A stretch of DNA of 61,163 nucleotides from JACQFK01 sp041482015 (GTDB lineage: Bacteria > Planctomycetota > MHYJ01 > JACPRB01), in the NCBI GenBank assembly GCA_041482015.1, contig JBGPCZ010000010.1, forward strand, positions 1 through 61,163. Direction: 5' to 3'. The position numbers were made by a program, and so were the translations under genes. Shown one piece after another: positions 40,821 through 50,737 of the stretch; within the stretch, counting starts at the first letter, position 1; each line of letters starts with the position of its first letter. The notes below the pieces were generated by a model. The model ran no database searches, was not told the DNA's origin, and saw nothing but the letters and a program-made list of their open reading frames with translations.

Positions 40821-40842
40821 AAAGTGAGCAAGCATTTACTTT
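40821..40842. promoter_or_regulatory. Possible TetR operator upstream of the efflux operon
   Basis: AAAGT (40821-40825) and ACTTT (40838-40842) form the ends of an imperfect dyad 50 bases before the tetR start. It is a position typical for autorepression. Only the outer five bases match well. Confidence 0.35.
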
Positions 40843-40892
40843 CCTTTCCACGCGACGGCGGGCGGGGCGTAGGATAGGACGAGGAAAGAGCC

Positions 40893-41486
40893 ATGGCCCG
40901 GCTGCCCCAGGAGGAACGGATCGAGCGGATCGTCCAGGCGGCGACCCGCGCGATCGCCCGCACCGGCTTTCGGGGCACGCGGAGCCGCGACCTCGCCCGG
41001 GAGGCGGGCGTGAGCGAAGGCCTCCTGTTCAAGTACTTCCCCGACAAGCGCGCGCTCCAGAAGGCCATCCTCGAGGACCGGCTCCGCCGCGCGGGACCGC
41101 TCCTCACGCCGGACATGAGCCGGATGCCCCCCCGGGAGGTGCTTCGCACGGTCGCGCAGGCGGTCATCGACCGGGCGGACCAGGACCCCGCCTTCATGAG
41201 GATCCTCCTCTACTCGGGCCTCGAGAAGGAGCCGCTCGCCGGCATGCTCTTCAAGCGTCGCTACTCCCAGGGGATTGGCCGCCTGGCCCGGCTGATCCGC
41301 GCGTGGATCAAGCGCGGCCAGGTCCGTCGCCGGATCGACCCCAAGCTCGCCGCCTGGTCGTTCGTCGCCGGAGTCTACCAACTCATGATCTCGAAACACA
41401 TCTTCGGCGTCGGCGACATGATGAGCCGCGGGGGAGACATGGCGACAAAGATCGCCGACTTCTACCTCGAGGGCCTCACGCCATGA
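40893..41486 (+). CDS. TetR-family repressor of the efflux operon
   Basis: 197 aa. N-terminal HTH: ERIVQAATRAIARTGFRGTRSRDLAREAGVS is split across helix 1 and the recognition region, followed by EGLLFKYFPDKRALQKAIL, the typical TetR pattern. The C-terminal ligand domain ends KIADFYLEGLTP. It precedes the RND operon by 27 bases in the same direction, so it most likely represses it and itself and is released by a pump substrate. Confidence 0.92.
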   Translation: MARLPQEERIERIVQAATRAIARTGFRGTRSRDLAREAGVSEGLLFKYFPDKRALQKAILEDRLRRAGPLLTPDMSRMPPREVLRTVAQAVIDRADQDPAFMRILLYSGLEKEPLAGMLFKRRYSQGIGRLARLIRAWIKRGQVRRRIDPKLAAWSFVAGVYQLMISKHIFGVGDMMSRGGDMATKIADFYLEGLTP

Positions 41487-41513
41487 AGACCGTCTTTCCG
41501 TAGCGAGGCTTGC

Positions 41514-42863
41514 ATGACGACATCGACACACCCAGGCACGCCGGACCCGGCCCGGCCCGTCGTTTCCGGGGCGTCTCCCGGAGACGGGTCCAGCCCCCGG
41601 GGATCCGGGACGTGGATCGTGGTGCTCGTTCTCGCGCTGGCCGCCGGCGGAGGAGGCTGGGCGTACTGGCGATTCGGGGAGCACCCGGCAGGAACCGCCG
41701 TCTCCGCCAAGCCCCCGGCGCGATCCATGCCCGTCAAGACCGCGATCGTCCGCAAAGGCGACCTGAAGCTCTACCTGACCGGCCTGGGGACTGTTACGCC
41801 GCTCAACACGGTGACGCTCCGGAGTCGCGTCGACGGCCAGATCATCAAGGCGGCCTTCACCGAAGGACAGCTCGTCAAGGAAGGAGACCTGCTCATCGAA
41901 ATCGATCCCCGCCCCTTCGAGGTCCTGCTCTCCCAGGCGGAGGCACAGCAGGCCAAGGACCAGGCCCTCCTCAAGAATGCCCGGATCGATCTCGATCGCT
42001 ACCAGCAGGCCAAGAACGCCGTCTCCGCGCAACAGCTGGCCACCCAGGAGGCGACCGTGACCCAGGCGGAAGCCGCGATCCGCGCCGACCAGGCACAGAT
42101 GGAAAATGCGAAGTTGCAGCTCGTCTACAGCCGGATCGCCTCCCCCATCCCGGGCCGGATCGGGCTCCGGCTGGTCGACTCGGGGAACATGGTCCGCGCG
42201 AACGACGCAACGGGACTGGCCGTGATCACGCAGACGCGGCCGATCTCGGTCGTCTTCAGCCTGCCCGAGGAGTCGATCCGACCGCTCCTGGCGACGATCC
42301 GGTCCGGATCCGATTTCCCCGTCGAAGCGTACGACCGCGACCTGAAGTCCGTGCTGGCCACCGGCACCCTCCTCGCCCTGGACAACCAAGTCGACCCGGC
42401 CACCGGCACGATCCGGATCAAGGCCGTCTTCCCCAATGAGAAGGAGACCTTGTTCCCCAACCAGTTCGTCAATGCCCGTCTCCAGGCGACCATCCTCAAG
42501 GATGCCGTGATCGTTCCGACGGCCGCGCTCCAGCGGAACCCGCAGTCGACAATCGTGTACGTGGTGACCGTGGAACGCCCCGCGTCCAGCTCCACATCGG
42601 CCGGTGCGGGGAGTACCGGCGCGGCCCCGGCCGAGCGACCCAAGGGTGGAAAGCCCAAGGACGAAGCCCCCCCGGTCGAGGGCAAGATCGAAATCAGGAG
42701 CGTCATCACGGGCCCCTCGGAAGGGGAGGAGACGGTGGTGGAAAGCGGCCTGGTTCCCGGCGAGATCGTGGTCACGGACGGCGTCGAGAAGCTGGAGAAG
42801 GACACCCGGGTGCGGGTCGTGGTCCCGGCGGCCCTGGAGCGGCCCGCGAAAGGAAGCCCGTGA
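41514..42863 (+). CDS. mdtA: RND efflux periplasmic adaptor (MdtA-like)
   Basis: 449 aa. An N-terminal transmembrane anchor (IVVLVLALAAGGGGWAYW) follows a Pro/Ser-rich start, then the HlyD/MFP fold: VTLRSRVDGQIIKAAFTEGQ, VKEGDLLIEIDPRPFE, coiled coil (AEAQQAKDQALLKNARIDL), and LVYSRIASPIPGRIGLRLVD. A Ser/Ala/Gly/Pro-rich insert near residues 345-390 is longer than in MdtA. It links the two pumps to the outer-membrane factor. Its stop overlaps the next start (GTGA). Confidence 0.94.
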   Translation: MTTSTHPGTPDPARPVVSGASPGDGSSPRGSGTWIVVLVLALAAGGGGWAYWRFGEHPAGTAVSAKPPARSMPVKTAIVRKGDLKLYLTGLGTVTPLNTVTLRSRVDGQIIKAAFTEGQLVKEGDLLIEIDPRPFEVLLSQAEAQQAKDQALLKNARIDLDRYQQAKNAVSAQQLATQEATVTQAEAAIRADQAQMENAKLQLVYSRIASPIPGRIGLRLVDSGNMVRANDATGLAVITQTRPISVVFSLPEESIRPLLATIRSGSDFPVEAYDRDLKSVLATGTLLALDNQVDPATGTIRIKAVFPNEKETLFPNQFVNARLQATILKDAVIVPTAALQRNPQSTIVYVVTVERPASSSTSAGAGSTGAAPAERPKGGKPKDEAPPVEGKIEIRSVITGPSEGEETVVESGLVPGEIVVTDGVEKLEKDTRVRVVVPAALERPAKGSP

Positions 42864-45800
42864 ATCCTTCCCGGCCCTTCATCCTCCGACCGGTCGCCAC
42901 GTCCCTCTTCATGGCGGCGCTGCTCCTGGTCGGGGCGCTCGCCTACAAGATGCTCCCGGTCTCGGCGCTCCCCCAGGTGGACTACCCCACCATCGAAATC
43001 CTCACGTTCTACCCGGGTGCCAGCCCCGAGGTGATGGCGTCGTCCGTCACTTCGCCGCTCGAACGGCAATTCGGCCAGCTCCCCGGCCTCAACCAGATGA
43101 CCTCGACCAGTTCGCAGGGGAGTTCGGTCATCACGCTCCAGTTCACGCTCGACCTTAACATCGACGTCGCCGAGCAGGAAGTCCAGGCCGCCATCAACGC
43201 CGCCGGCACGTTCCTGCCCCGCGATCTTCCCAATCCCCCGATCTACAGCAAGACCAATCCCGCGGATGCCCCGATCCTGACGCTGGGCCTGACCTCCCCC
43301 ACGCTGCCCCTCTCCAAGGTCGAGGATCTCGCGGACACGCGCCTCGCGCAGAAGATCTCGCAGCTGCCGGGAGTGGGACTCGTGAGCATCAGCGGGGGGC
43401 AGAAGCCCGCGGTGCGGGTCCAGGCCAATCCGACCGCGCTCGCGGGATACGGGCTCACCCTCGAGGACATCCGGGCCGCGATCGCGCAATCGAACGTCAA
43501 CCAGGCCAAGGGCAGCCTGGACGGGCCGCGGCTGGCCTACACGATCGGCGCCAACGACCAGCTGCTTTCGAGCGACCAGTATCGTCCGCTCGTCGTCGCC
43601 TATCGCAAGGGCGCGCCGATTCTCCTCTCGGACGTCGCGGGCGTGACGGACGCCGCCGAGAATGTGAAGCTGGCCGCCTGGATGAACGCCGCGCCCGCCG
43701 TCATCCTCAACATCCAGCGGCAGCCGGGCGCGAACATCATCGAGGTCGCCGACCGCATCAAGAAGCTCCTCCCCAAGCTCCGGAGTTCGCTGCCCGCCTC
43801 CGTCTCGGTCTCCATCCTCACGGACCGCACCGTCACCATTCGAGCCTCCGTCGAGGACGTCCAGTTCGAGCTCATGCTGACTGTCGCGCTGGTCGTCATG
43901 GTCATCTTCATGTTCCTCAGGAACCTCGCGGCCACCGTGATCCCGAGCGTGGCTGTCCCCCTCTCGCTGGTGGGCACCTTCGGCGCGATGTACCTGCTGG
44001 GCTACAGCCTCAACAACCTGACGCTCATGGCCCTCACGATCTCGACGGGGTTCGTGGTGGACGATGCGATCGTCATGATCGAGAACATCTCCCGCTACGT
44101 CGAGGAGGGCGACTCGCCGATGGAAGCGACGCTCAAGGGATCCGCGCAGATCGGGTTCACGATCGTCTCGCTCTCGATCTCGCTCATCGCGGTCCTGATC
44201 CCGCTGCTCTTCATGGGGGACATCGTGGGCCGGCTCTTCCGCGAGTTCGCGGTGACCCTGTCGGTCACCATCGTGCTCTCGGCCATCGTCTCCCTCACGC
44301 TCACGCCCATGATGTGTGCGCGGCTCCTCCGCCACCGGCCGCAGGCGCAGCAGGGCCGGCTCTATCGCGCCTCCGAGCGGGCGTTCCAGGGGATGATCGC
44401 GTTTTACGGCAGGACCCTCCGCTGGATCCTCGGCCACCAGGCCGCGACCCTCGGGGTGGCCGTCGCGACGCTCGTCCTCACCGTGTACCTTTTCGTCATC
44501 ATCCCCAAGGGGTTCTTTCCCGTGCAGGACACGGGCGTGATCCTCGGCGTCTCCGAAGCCCCGCAGGACATCTCCTTTGCGTCCATGGCGACCCGCCAGC
44601 AGGAGCTGGCCAGGATCATCCTCCAGGATCCGGCCGTGGAGAGCCTCTCGTCGTTCATCGGGATCGACGGCACCAACACGACCGTGAACAGCGGCCGGAT
44701 CCAGATCAACCTGAAACCTCTCGAAGAGCGCCGGACCGGGGCCTCGGACATCATCCGGCGTCTCCAGCCCGCACTGGCGGGGGTCGCGGGGATCGAGCTC
44801 TTCCTCCAGCCGGTCCAGGACCTCACCGTGGAAAACCGCGTGACCCGGACCCAGTTCCAGTACAGCCTGGAGGACCCCGATTCCAAGGAACTCGCCCACT
44901 GGGTCCCCCTCTTCGTCGAGAAACTTCGCGCGATTCCGGAATTGCGCGACGTGGCCAGCGACCAGCAGAACCAGGGGAAGCAGCTCCGGCTCGTGATCGA
45001 CCGCGACACCGCCTCGCGCTTCGGGATCACGCCCCAGGTGATCGACGACGCCCTCTACGACGCCTTCGGGCAACGGCAGATCTCGACGATGTTCACCCAG
45101 CTCAACCAGTACCACGTCGTGCTCGAGGTGACGCCGGGGTTCCAGGAAAGTCCCCGGGACCTCCAGAGCATCTACGTCCGGTCGGCCTCGGGAGGACAGG
45201 TGCCGCTGGGCGCCCTCACCCGCATCGAGGAAATTTCGGCGCCGCTCGCCATCAACCACCAGGGCCAGTTCCCCGCCGTGACGGTCTCCTTCAACCTCGC
45301 TCCGGGCGCGTCTCTCGGCGACGCCGTCGAGGCCATCGAACGCGCGCGAAGGGAGCTGGACCTCCCGATGAGCATCCATACTGGATTCGAGGGAACCGCG
45401 GCGGCCTTCCAGGCGGGCCTGAAGAACGAATGGTTCCTGATCCTCGCGGCGCTGGCGACGGTCTACATCGTCCTGGGAGTGCTCTACGAGAGCTACATCC
45501 ATCCGATCACGATCCTCTCCACGCTTCCCTCCGCCGGGGTGGGAGCGCTCCTCGCGCTCATGATCACGGGCCATGACTTCAGCGTGATCGCCCTGATCGG
45601 CATCATCCTGCTCCTGGGGATCGTGAAGAAGAACGCCATCATGATGATCGACTTCGCTCTCGACGCCGAGCGGAAGGAGGGAAAGAAGCCCGAGGAGGCG
45701 ATCTACCAGGCCTGTCTCCTCCGCCTCCGTCCCATCCTGATGACCACGATGGCCGCGCTGCTGGGTGCCGTCCCGCTCGCCCTGGGTTCGGGAACCGGAT

Positions 45801-45970
45801 CGGAGCTTCGCCGCCCGCTCGGGATCACGATGATCGGGGGCCTTGTCCTGAGCCAGGTCCTGACGCTCTACACCACCCCGGTGATCTACCTGGCCTTCGA
45901 CCGGCTCGCCCGCCGGTTCCGCCGGCCGTCTCCCACCGACGTGAATCCGCACGCGGCGGGGAATCCATGA
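42860..45970 (+). CDS. mdtB: RND inner-membrane transporter 1 (MdtB-like)
   Basis: 1036 aa, 12 helices and two large periplasmic loops. RPFILRPVATSLFMAALLLVG begins the first helix; the proton-relay Asp pair lies in GFVVDDAIVMIENI; the repeat motif ends with IGIILLLGIVKKNAIMMIDF and TMAALLGAVPLALGSGTGSE. HAE1 family. GTG 42860 overlaps the upstream stop, and the ATGA at the end overlaps the next gene. Tandem pair with the following pump suggests a heterotrimer like MdtB2C. Confidence 0.96.
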   Translation: MNPSRPFILRPVATSLFMAALLLVGALAYKMLPVSALPQVDYPTIEILTFYPGASPEVMASSVTSPLERQFGQLPGLNQMTSTSSQGSSVITLQFTLDLNIDVAEQEVQAAINAAGTFLPRDLPNPPIYSKTNPADAPILTLGLTSPTLPLSKVEDLADTRLAQKISQLPGVGLVSISGGQKPAVRVQANPTALAGYGLTLEDIRAAIAQSNVNQAKGSLDGPRLAYTIGANDQLLSSDQYRPLVVAYRKGAPILLSDVAGVTDAAENVKLAAWMNAAPAVILNIQRQPGANIIEVADRIKKLLPKLRSSLPASVSVSILTDRTVTIRASVEDVQFELMLTVALVVMVIFMFLRNLAATVIPSVAVPLSLVGTFGAMYLLGYSLNNLTLMALTISTGFVVDDAIVMIENISRYVEEGDSPMEATLKGSAQIGFTIVSLSISLIAVLIPLLFMGDIVGRLFREFAVTLSVTIVLSAIVSLTLTPMMCARLLRHRPQAQQGRLYRASERAFQGMIAFYGRTLRWILGHQAATLGVAVATLVLTVYLFVIIPKGFFPVQDTGVILGVSEAPQDISFASMATRQQELARIILQDPAVESLSSFIGIDGTNTTVNSGRIQINLKPLEERRTGASDIIRRLQPALAGVAGIELFLQPVQDLTVENRVTRTQFQYSLEDPDSKELAHWVPLFVEKLRAIPELRDVASDQQNQGKQLRLVIDRDTASRFGITPQVIDDALYDAFGQRQISTMFTQLNQYHVVLEVTPGFQESPRDLQSIYVRSASGGQVPLGALTRIEEISAPLAINHQGQFPAVTVSFNLAPGASLGDAVEAIERARRELDLPMSIHTGFEGTAAAFQAGLKNEWFLILAALATVYIVLGVLYESYIHPITILSTLPSAGVGALLALMITGHDFSVIALIGIILLLGIVKKNAIMMIDFALDAERKEGKKPEEAIYQACLLRLRPILMTTMAALLGAVPLALGSGTGSELRRPLGITMIGGLVLSQVLTLYTTPVIYLAFDRLARRFRRPSPTDVNPHAAGNP

Positions 45971-48900
45971 GCCTGTCATCCCCGTTCATCCATCGGCCCG
46001 TGGGAACCACGCTTCTCACGATCGCGCTGGCGCTGGCCGGCGCCCTCGCGTACCAGTTCCTGCCGGTCTCCCCGCTTCCCCAGGTCGAGTTCCCGACGAT
46101 CCAGGTCTCGTCCTCCCTTCCGGGTGCGAGTCCCGAGACCATGGCCTCGTCCGTGGCCACGCCGCTCGAACGCCAGTTCGGCCGGATCGCCGGCGTCACG
46201 GAGATGACGTCGAACAGCTCGCTGGGCTCGACGATGATCGTGCTCCAGTTCGACCTCAGCCGAAACATCGATGCCGCCGCCCGCGACGTCCAGGCAGCGA
46301 TCAACGCCGCCCGCGGACAGCTCCCGGCCAATCTTCCCAACAATCCGACCTACCGGAAGGTGAACCCCGCCGACGCCCCGATCCTCATCCTCGCGCTGAC
46401 CTCCGAGACCTACGGCGTCGCCCGGATGTACGACGCGGCCTCTTCCATCCTCCAGCAGAAACTCTCGCAGCTCCGCGGGGTCGGCCAGGTCCTGGTCGGC
46501 GGCGGATCCCTCCCCGCGGTCCGGGTGGACGTCAATCCCGGCGTGCTGAACCATCTTGGGTTGGGACTCGAGGATGTCCGATCGACTCTGGCGAACGCGA
46601 ATACCAACCGGCCCAAGGGGGAGATCTCCGGGGAACGCTTCACCCGGCCTCTCGCGACGACCGACCAGCTCTTCAAGGCGGGCGAGTACCGGTCTCTCAT
46701 CGTGGCCTACGTGAACGGCGCTCCCATCCGCCTTTCCGACGTGGCTTCCGTCGAGGACTCGGTAGAGGACATCCGGACGGCGGGCCTGGCCAACGGGAAA
46801 CATGCGGTCCTCCTGATCATCTGGCGCCAGCCCGGAGCGAACATCATCGACACCGTGGACCGCGTCCGGGGCGCCCTTCCCCAGCTTAAGGCCGAGATCC
46901 CCGCGGGGATCGGCCTGGCCGTGGTGCTCGACCGGACGGTGACGATCCGCGACTCCGTGCGCGACGTGCAGTGGACGCTCGTCCTCTCGATTGGCCTGGT
47001 GATCCTGGTCGTCTTCCTCTTCCTCAGGAGCGTCCGGACCACGATCATCCCCAGCGTCGCGGTCCCGGTCTCCCTCATCGGCACGTTCGGCGTCATGTAC
47101 CTGGCGGGCTACAGTATCGACAACCTCTCGCTGATGGCGCTCACGATCGCCACGGGGTTCGTGGTGGACGACGCGATCGTCGTGGCGGAGAACATCACCC
47201 GCTACCTCGAACAAGGGGTGCCCCCGATGCAGGCCGCCCTCCGGGGCGCCCGCGAGATCGGATTCACCGTGATCTCGATGAGCCTCTCCCTGGTCGCCGT
47301 CTTCATCCCGATCCTCCTCATGGGCGGGATCGTGGGCCGGCTCTTCCGGGAGTTCGCGGTGACGCTTTCGGTCGCGATCGCTGTCTCGATGGTGGTCTCC
47401 CTCACGACCACGCCGATGATGTGCGCGTGGCTGCTCCGCACGAAGACCGAGGAGCGCCATGGCCTGCTCTACCGGGCGAGCGAACACGCGTTCCAGTGGG
47501 TGCTGCGCCGGTACGAGGCCACGCTCTCCGTCGTCCTCCGGCACCGGTTCATCACCCTGCTCGCGACGCTCTCGACCGTCGTGCTGACGGTCTACCTCTA
47601 CGTGAGAATCCCCAAGGGATTCTTTCCCCAGCAGGACACCGGACGGCTGGTCGGCTCGATCATGGCTGACCAGGACATCTCGTTCCTGTCGATGCAGGAC
47701 CTGCTGAAAACATTTTCCCGCACCGTCGGTGAAGATCCAGAGGTCGATGCCGCGATCGCGCTCATCGGGGGCTCGAGGGGTACCTCGAACACCGGGCTCA
47801 TGTTCGTGACGCTGAAATCCAAGAAGGAGCGCCCGTCGAGCGCGGAGGCCATCATCGGACGACTCCGTTCGAAGGTCTCCCGCATCACCGGCGGGACCCT
47901 GGTCCTGCAGCCCGTCCAGGACCTCCGGATCGGCGGGCGCGTCAGCGCGGCTCAGTACCAGTACACCCTGCAGGGGGACAATCTCGAGGATCTCGTCGAA
48001 TGGGCGCCGAAGGTGCTGCGGAGGCTCCGGGGAGGAGCCCAACCGAAGAATCCGGCGCCCGGTCCAGAGAACACGAGCGGCGTGGAAGGACTGGTCGACA
48101 TCAGCAGTGACCAGCAGAACAAGGGCCTCCAGGCGGCGCTCACCATCGACCGCCCCACCGCGGCGCGGATGGGACTCTCCCCCCAGCAGATCGACAACCT
48201 TCTCTACGACGCGTTCGGACAGCGACAGGTCTCCACGATCTTCGCTCCCCTCAACCAGTACCACGTCGTGATGGAAGTCGATCCGCGCCTGGGAAAGAAT
48301 CCCGAGGACCTGCGGTACCTCTATGCCCGTGCCGCCAACGGTTCGCAGATTCCGCTCGCCTCCTTCACACGTTTCGTCCCGTCGACCACTGCGCTCGGCG
48401 TCCCTCACTCCGGCCAGTTCCCCTCGGTGACGATCTCGTTCAACCTGCAGCCCGGCGTGGCCCTGGGCGATGCCGTAGGAAGGATTGAACAGGCGGTGCA
48501 CGAGTTGGGGATGCCGGCGACCATCCACGGAAACTTCTCGGGGACGGCCCAGGCGTTCCAGGAATCGCTGTCCAGCGAACCGTACCTGATCGCGGCGGCA
48601 CTCCTGGCGGTCTACATCGTGCTGGGCATCCTCTACGAGAGCCTGATCCATCCGGTGACCATTCTTTCCACCCTCCCCTCCGCGGGGGTCGGGGCGCTCC
48701 TCGCGCTCCTCCTCTGCAGGATGGAACTCAACGTCATGGGCCTCATCGGCATCGTGCTCCTGATCGGCATCGTGAAGAAGAACGCCATCATGATGATCGA
48801 TTTCGCCATCGACACCGAACGCAAGAAGCGGACTTCGCCCGAGGAGGCGATCTTCCAGGCGTGCCTCCTCAGGTTCCGGCCGATCGTGATGACCACGATG

Positions 48901-49131
48901 GCCGCGCTCCTCGGGGGTCTTCCCCTGGCCCTCGGGACCGGTTCCGGGTCGGAGCTCCGCCGCCCGCTGGGGATTGCCATTGTCGGGGGCCTCATCTTCA
49001 GCCAGGTCCTCACGCTCTACACCACGCCCGTGGTCTACCTCTACCTCGATCGGCTGCGCCTCTGGCTTCTGCGCCTCCGGGGGAATGTCCCCCAGGCGCC
49101 CGATTCTCCGACTGGAGGAGACACTCCATGA
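45967..49131 (+). CDS. mdtC: RND inner-membrane transporter 2 (MdtC-like)
   Basis: 1054 aa, the second of two similar pumps. It opens PFIHRPVGTTLLTIALALAG; Asp pair in GFVVDDAIVVAENITR; IGIVLLIGIVKKNAIMMIDF and MAALLGGLPLALGTGSGSE near the C-terminus. The start overlaps the previous stop by four bases. It has an ~18-residue extra segment (GGAQPKNPAPGPENTSGVEG) in the second periplasmic loop compared with its neighbour. Drives proton-coupled drug, bile-salt or metabolite export. Confidence 0.96.
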   Translation: MSLSSPFIHRPVGTTLLTIALALAGALAYQFLPVSPLPQVEFPTIQVSSSLPGASPETMASSVATPLERQFGRIAGVTEMTSNSSLGSTMIVLQFDLSRNIDAAARDVQAAINAARGQLPANLPNNPTYRKVNPADAPILILALTSETYGVARMYDAASSILQQKLSQLRGVGQVLVGGGSLPAVRVDVNPGVLNHLGLGLEDVRSTLANANTNRPKGEISGERFTRPLATTDQLFKAGEYRSLIVAYVNGAPIRLSDVASVEDSVEDIRTAGLANGKHAVLLIIWRQPGANIIDTVDRVRGALPQLKAEIPAGIGLAVVLDRTVTIRDSVRDVQWTLVLSIGLVILVVFLFLRSVRTTIIPSVAVPVSLIGTFGVMYLAGYSIDNLSLMALTIATGFVVDDAIVVAENITRYLEQGVPPMQAALRGAREIGFTVISMSLSLVAVFIPILLMGGIVGRLFREFAVTLSVAIAVSMVVSLTTTPMMCAWLLRTKTEERHGLLYRASEHAFQWVLRRYEATLSVVLRHRFITLLATLSTVVLTVYLYVRIPKGFFPQQDTGRLVGSIMADQDISFLSMQDLLKTFSRTVGEDPEVDAAIALIGGSRGTSNTGLMFVTLKSKKERPSSAEAIIGRLRSKVSRITGGTLVLQPVQDLRIGGRVSAAQYQYTLQGDNLEDLVEWAPKVLRRLRGGAQPKNPAPGPENTSGVEGLVDISSDQQNKGLQAALTIDRPTAARMGLSPQQIDNLLYDAFGQRQVSTIFAPLNQYHVVMEVDPRLGKNPEDLRYLYARAANGSQIPLASFTRFVPSTTALGVPHSGQFPSVTISFNLQPGVALGDAVGRIEQAVHELGMPATIHGNFSGTAQAFQESLSSEPYLIAAALLAVYIVLGILYESLIHPVTILSTLPSAGVGALLALLLCRMELNVMGLIGIVLLIGIVKKNAIMMIDFAIDTERKKRTSPEEAIFQACLLRFRPIVMTTMAALLGGLPLALGTGSGSELRRPLGIAIVGGLIFSQVLTLYTTPVVYLYLDRLRLWLLRLRGNVPQAPDSPTGGDTP

Positions 49132-50513
49132 AGTCCCTGCACCTCTCCCTCCTCGCGCTCGCAACCGCCTCCTGCGCGGTGGGACCCGACTACGAACGCC
49201 CCGCCGTGAATGCTCCCGCGGCCTACAGGAGCGCCACGGCCGGAGACTCGGCGACTCCCTCCATGGACCGCCGCTGGTGGACGCTCTTCGGCGATCCCCG
49301 CCTGGTCGACCTGGAGGAGGAAGCCGCGCGGGCGAATCCCGACCTCCGCGCCGCCATTGCGCGCGTCACGGAGGCGAGGGCCGCCGCAAGGGTCACCGAC
49401 AGCGCGTTCTTCCCCTCGCTCAGCGCCAACCCGTCAGCCTCGAGGTCCCGGAGTTCCGCCAACGGTCCCCGGGGAACAGGACAGACGTCGAACGACTTCG
49501 TCCTTCCGCTCGACTTCGGCTACGAGCTGGATGTGTGGGGGAAGGTCCGGCGATCGTCCGAGGCGTCCCACGCCCAGCTCCAGGCCTCCGAGGACGATTC
49601 CGAGGTCGTGCTCCAGTCGATCCAGGGGGAGGTGGCCCGGAACTATTTCACGCTCCGCTCTCTCGATTCGCAGGCGGACATCCTGCGCAGGACGGTCGAC
49701 GTCTATCGCCAGCAGCTGTCCCTCCTCGAGACGCAGTTCCAGGTCGGGCTCGTCGGCCGCATCACGGTGGTGCAGCAGGAGTCCCAGCTCTATTCCACGA
49801 TGACGCAGGAAGTCGAGGTCCGGCGCGCCCGCGCGAACGTGGAGCACGCGCTGGCGATCCTGCTGGGCCGCCCGCCCTCGGAATACTCCCTCGCTTCGTC
49901 GCCCCTCGATCTCGCGCCTCCAAAAGTCCCGGTCGGGCTCCCCTCGCAGCTCCTCCGGAGACGTCCCGACGTCGCCGGGGCGGAGCGGCTCCTCGCGGCC
50001 GCAAGCGCGCAGATCGGGGTCGCGGTCGCCCAGTTCTATCCGGACCTCCGCATCACGGGCGGAGTGGGACTCGAAAGCGCGGACCTGCGACACCTGTTCG
50101 AATGGCAGAGCCGGATCTGGACGCTGGCGGCCGGGGCGGTCCTCCCGCTTTTCGAAGGCGGGCAGTTGGAAGCAGGCGTCGATCTCGCCCGGGCGAGGTA
50201 CGAGGAATCGCTGGCGAACTACCACGGCCGGGTGCTCTCGGCGTTCCGGGACGTGGAGGACGCACTGACGGATCTCCACCTGAGGGCGGACGCCGCAGAC
50301 GCGCAGTCGAAGGCGGTCGCTTCGTCTCGCGAGTATGTCACGCTCTCGGAGACCCAGTTCCGCCAGGGCCTCGTGGGCTATCTCCAGGTGACGGACGCAC
50401 AGCGGACGCTGCTCGTGAACGAGCTCGCGGCGGCGCAGCTGCTGAACGAGCGGCTGGTTTCAACCGTCCAGCTGATCAAGGCGTTGGGAGCGGGATGGGA
50501 GGAGACGCCCTAA
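49128..50513 (+). CDS. Outer-membrane efflux lipoprotein (OprM/NodT family)
   Basis: 461 aa from ATG 49128, which overlaps the pump stop (ATGA) and follows GGAGGAG. Lipobox ATASC; mature start AVGPDYERPAV is the hallmark of the NodT/OprM group. The TolC-like helical barrel repeats appear twice: WWTLFGDPRLVDLEEEAARANPDL, and YPDLRITGGVGL with later RQGLVGYLQVTDAQRTLL. It supplies the outer-membrane exit for the MdtABC-like pumps and ends the operon. Confidence 0.94.
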   Translation: MKSLHLSLLALATASCAVGPDYERPAVNAPAAYRSATAGDSATPSMDRRWWTLFGDPRLVDLEEEAARANPDLRAAIARVTEARAAARVTDSAFFPSLSANPSASRSRSSANGPRGTGQTSNDFVLPLDFGYELDVWGKVRRSSEASHAQLQASEDDSEVVLQSIQGEVARNYFTLRSLDSQADILRRTVDVYRQQLSLLETQFQVGLVGRITVVQQESQLYSTMTQEVEVRRARANVEHALAILLGRPPSEYSLASSPLDLAPPKVPVGLPSQLLRRRPDVAGAERLLAAASAQIGVAVAQFYPDLRITGGVGLESADLRHLFEWQSRIWTLAAGAVLPLFEGGQLEAGVDLARARYEESLANYHGRVLSAFRDVEDALTDLHLRADAADAQSKAVASSREYVTLSETQFRQGLVGYLQVTDAQRTLLVNELAAAQLLNERLVSTVQLIKALGAGWEETP

Positions 50514-50654
50514 GGGTCATGGCCGGCGCCAGGATCGCGGTTACCGGGATGATTCGCCGCCCCCCCGGCCAGTTGGAAACCGGGATTGAGGTTTCGATTG
50601 GCTACCGGAGTTCGGGTGGGATGGACGGACGATCCGGACAGGAAAGCCGTCGAT

Positions 50655-50691
50655 GGGGAGGTAGCTCAACGGTGGAGCACCGCTTTCGTAA
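50655..50691 (+). other. tRNA-Thr(CGT)-like 5' half
   Basis: GGGGAGG could be an acceptor strand, followed by TAGCTC, a 7-base D loop, GAGC, and CCGCT plus anticodon-loop TTCGTAA. All 5'-half positions fit a tRNA. The 3' half does not: the next bases (TTCGAAAAGG) do not pair with CCGCT, and no matching acceptor or TTC loop follows. It may be a remnant or an attachment-site half. The rest of the 50514-50737 gap holds no gene. Confidence 0.3.
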
Positions 50692-50737
50692 TTCGAAAAG
50701 GCGCGCGCGGCCGTACGGGAACGGGGCGGCGGCTCCT

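Noticed and set aside
40193..40835. Upstream extension of the dsbD frame
   Set aside because: It overlaps ppiB on the other strand and has no signal-peptide logic; the signal peptide starts at 40190 or 40187.
42125..49164. Two long antisense frames opposite the RND pumps
   Set aside because: Composition is His/Asp/Arg/Gly-rich, there is no domain or ribosome binding site, and both are fully explained by the pump genes on the plus strand.
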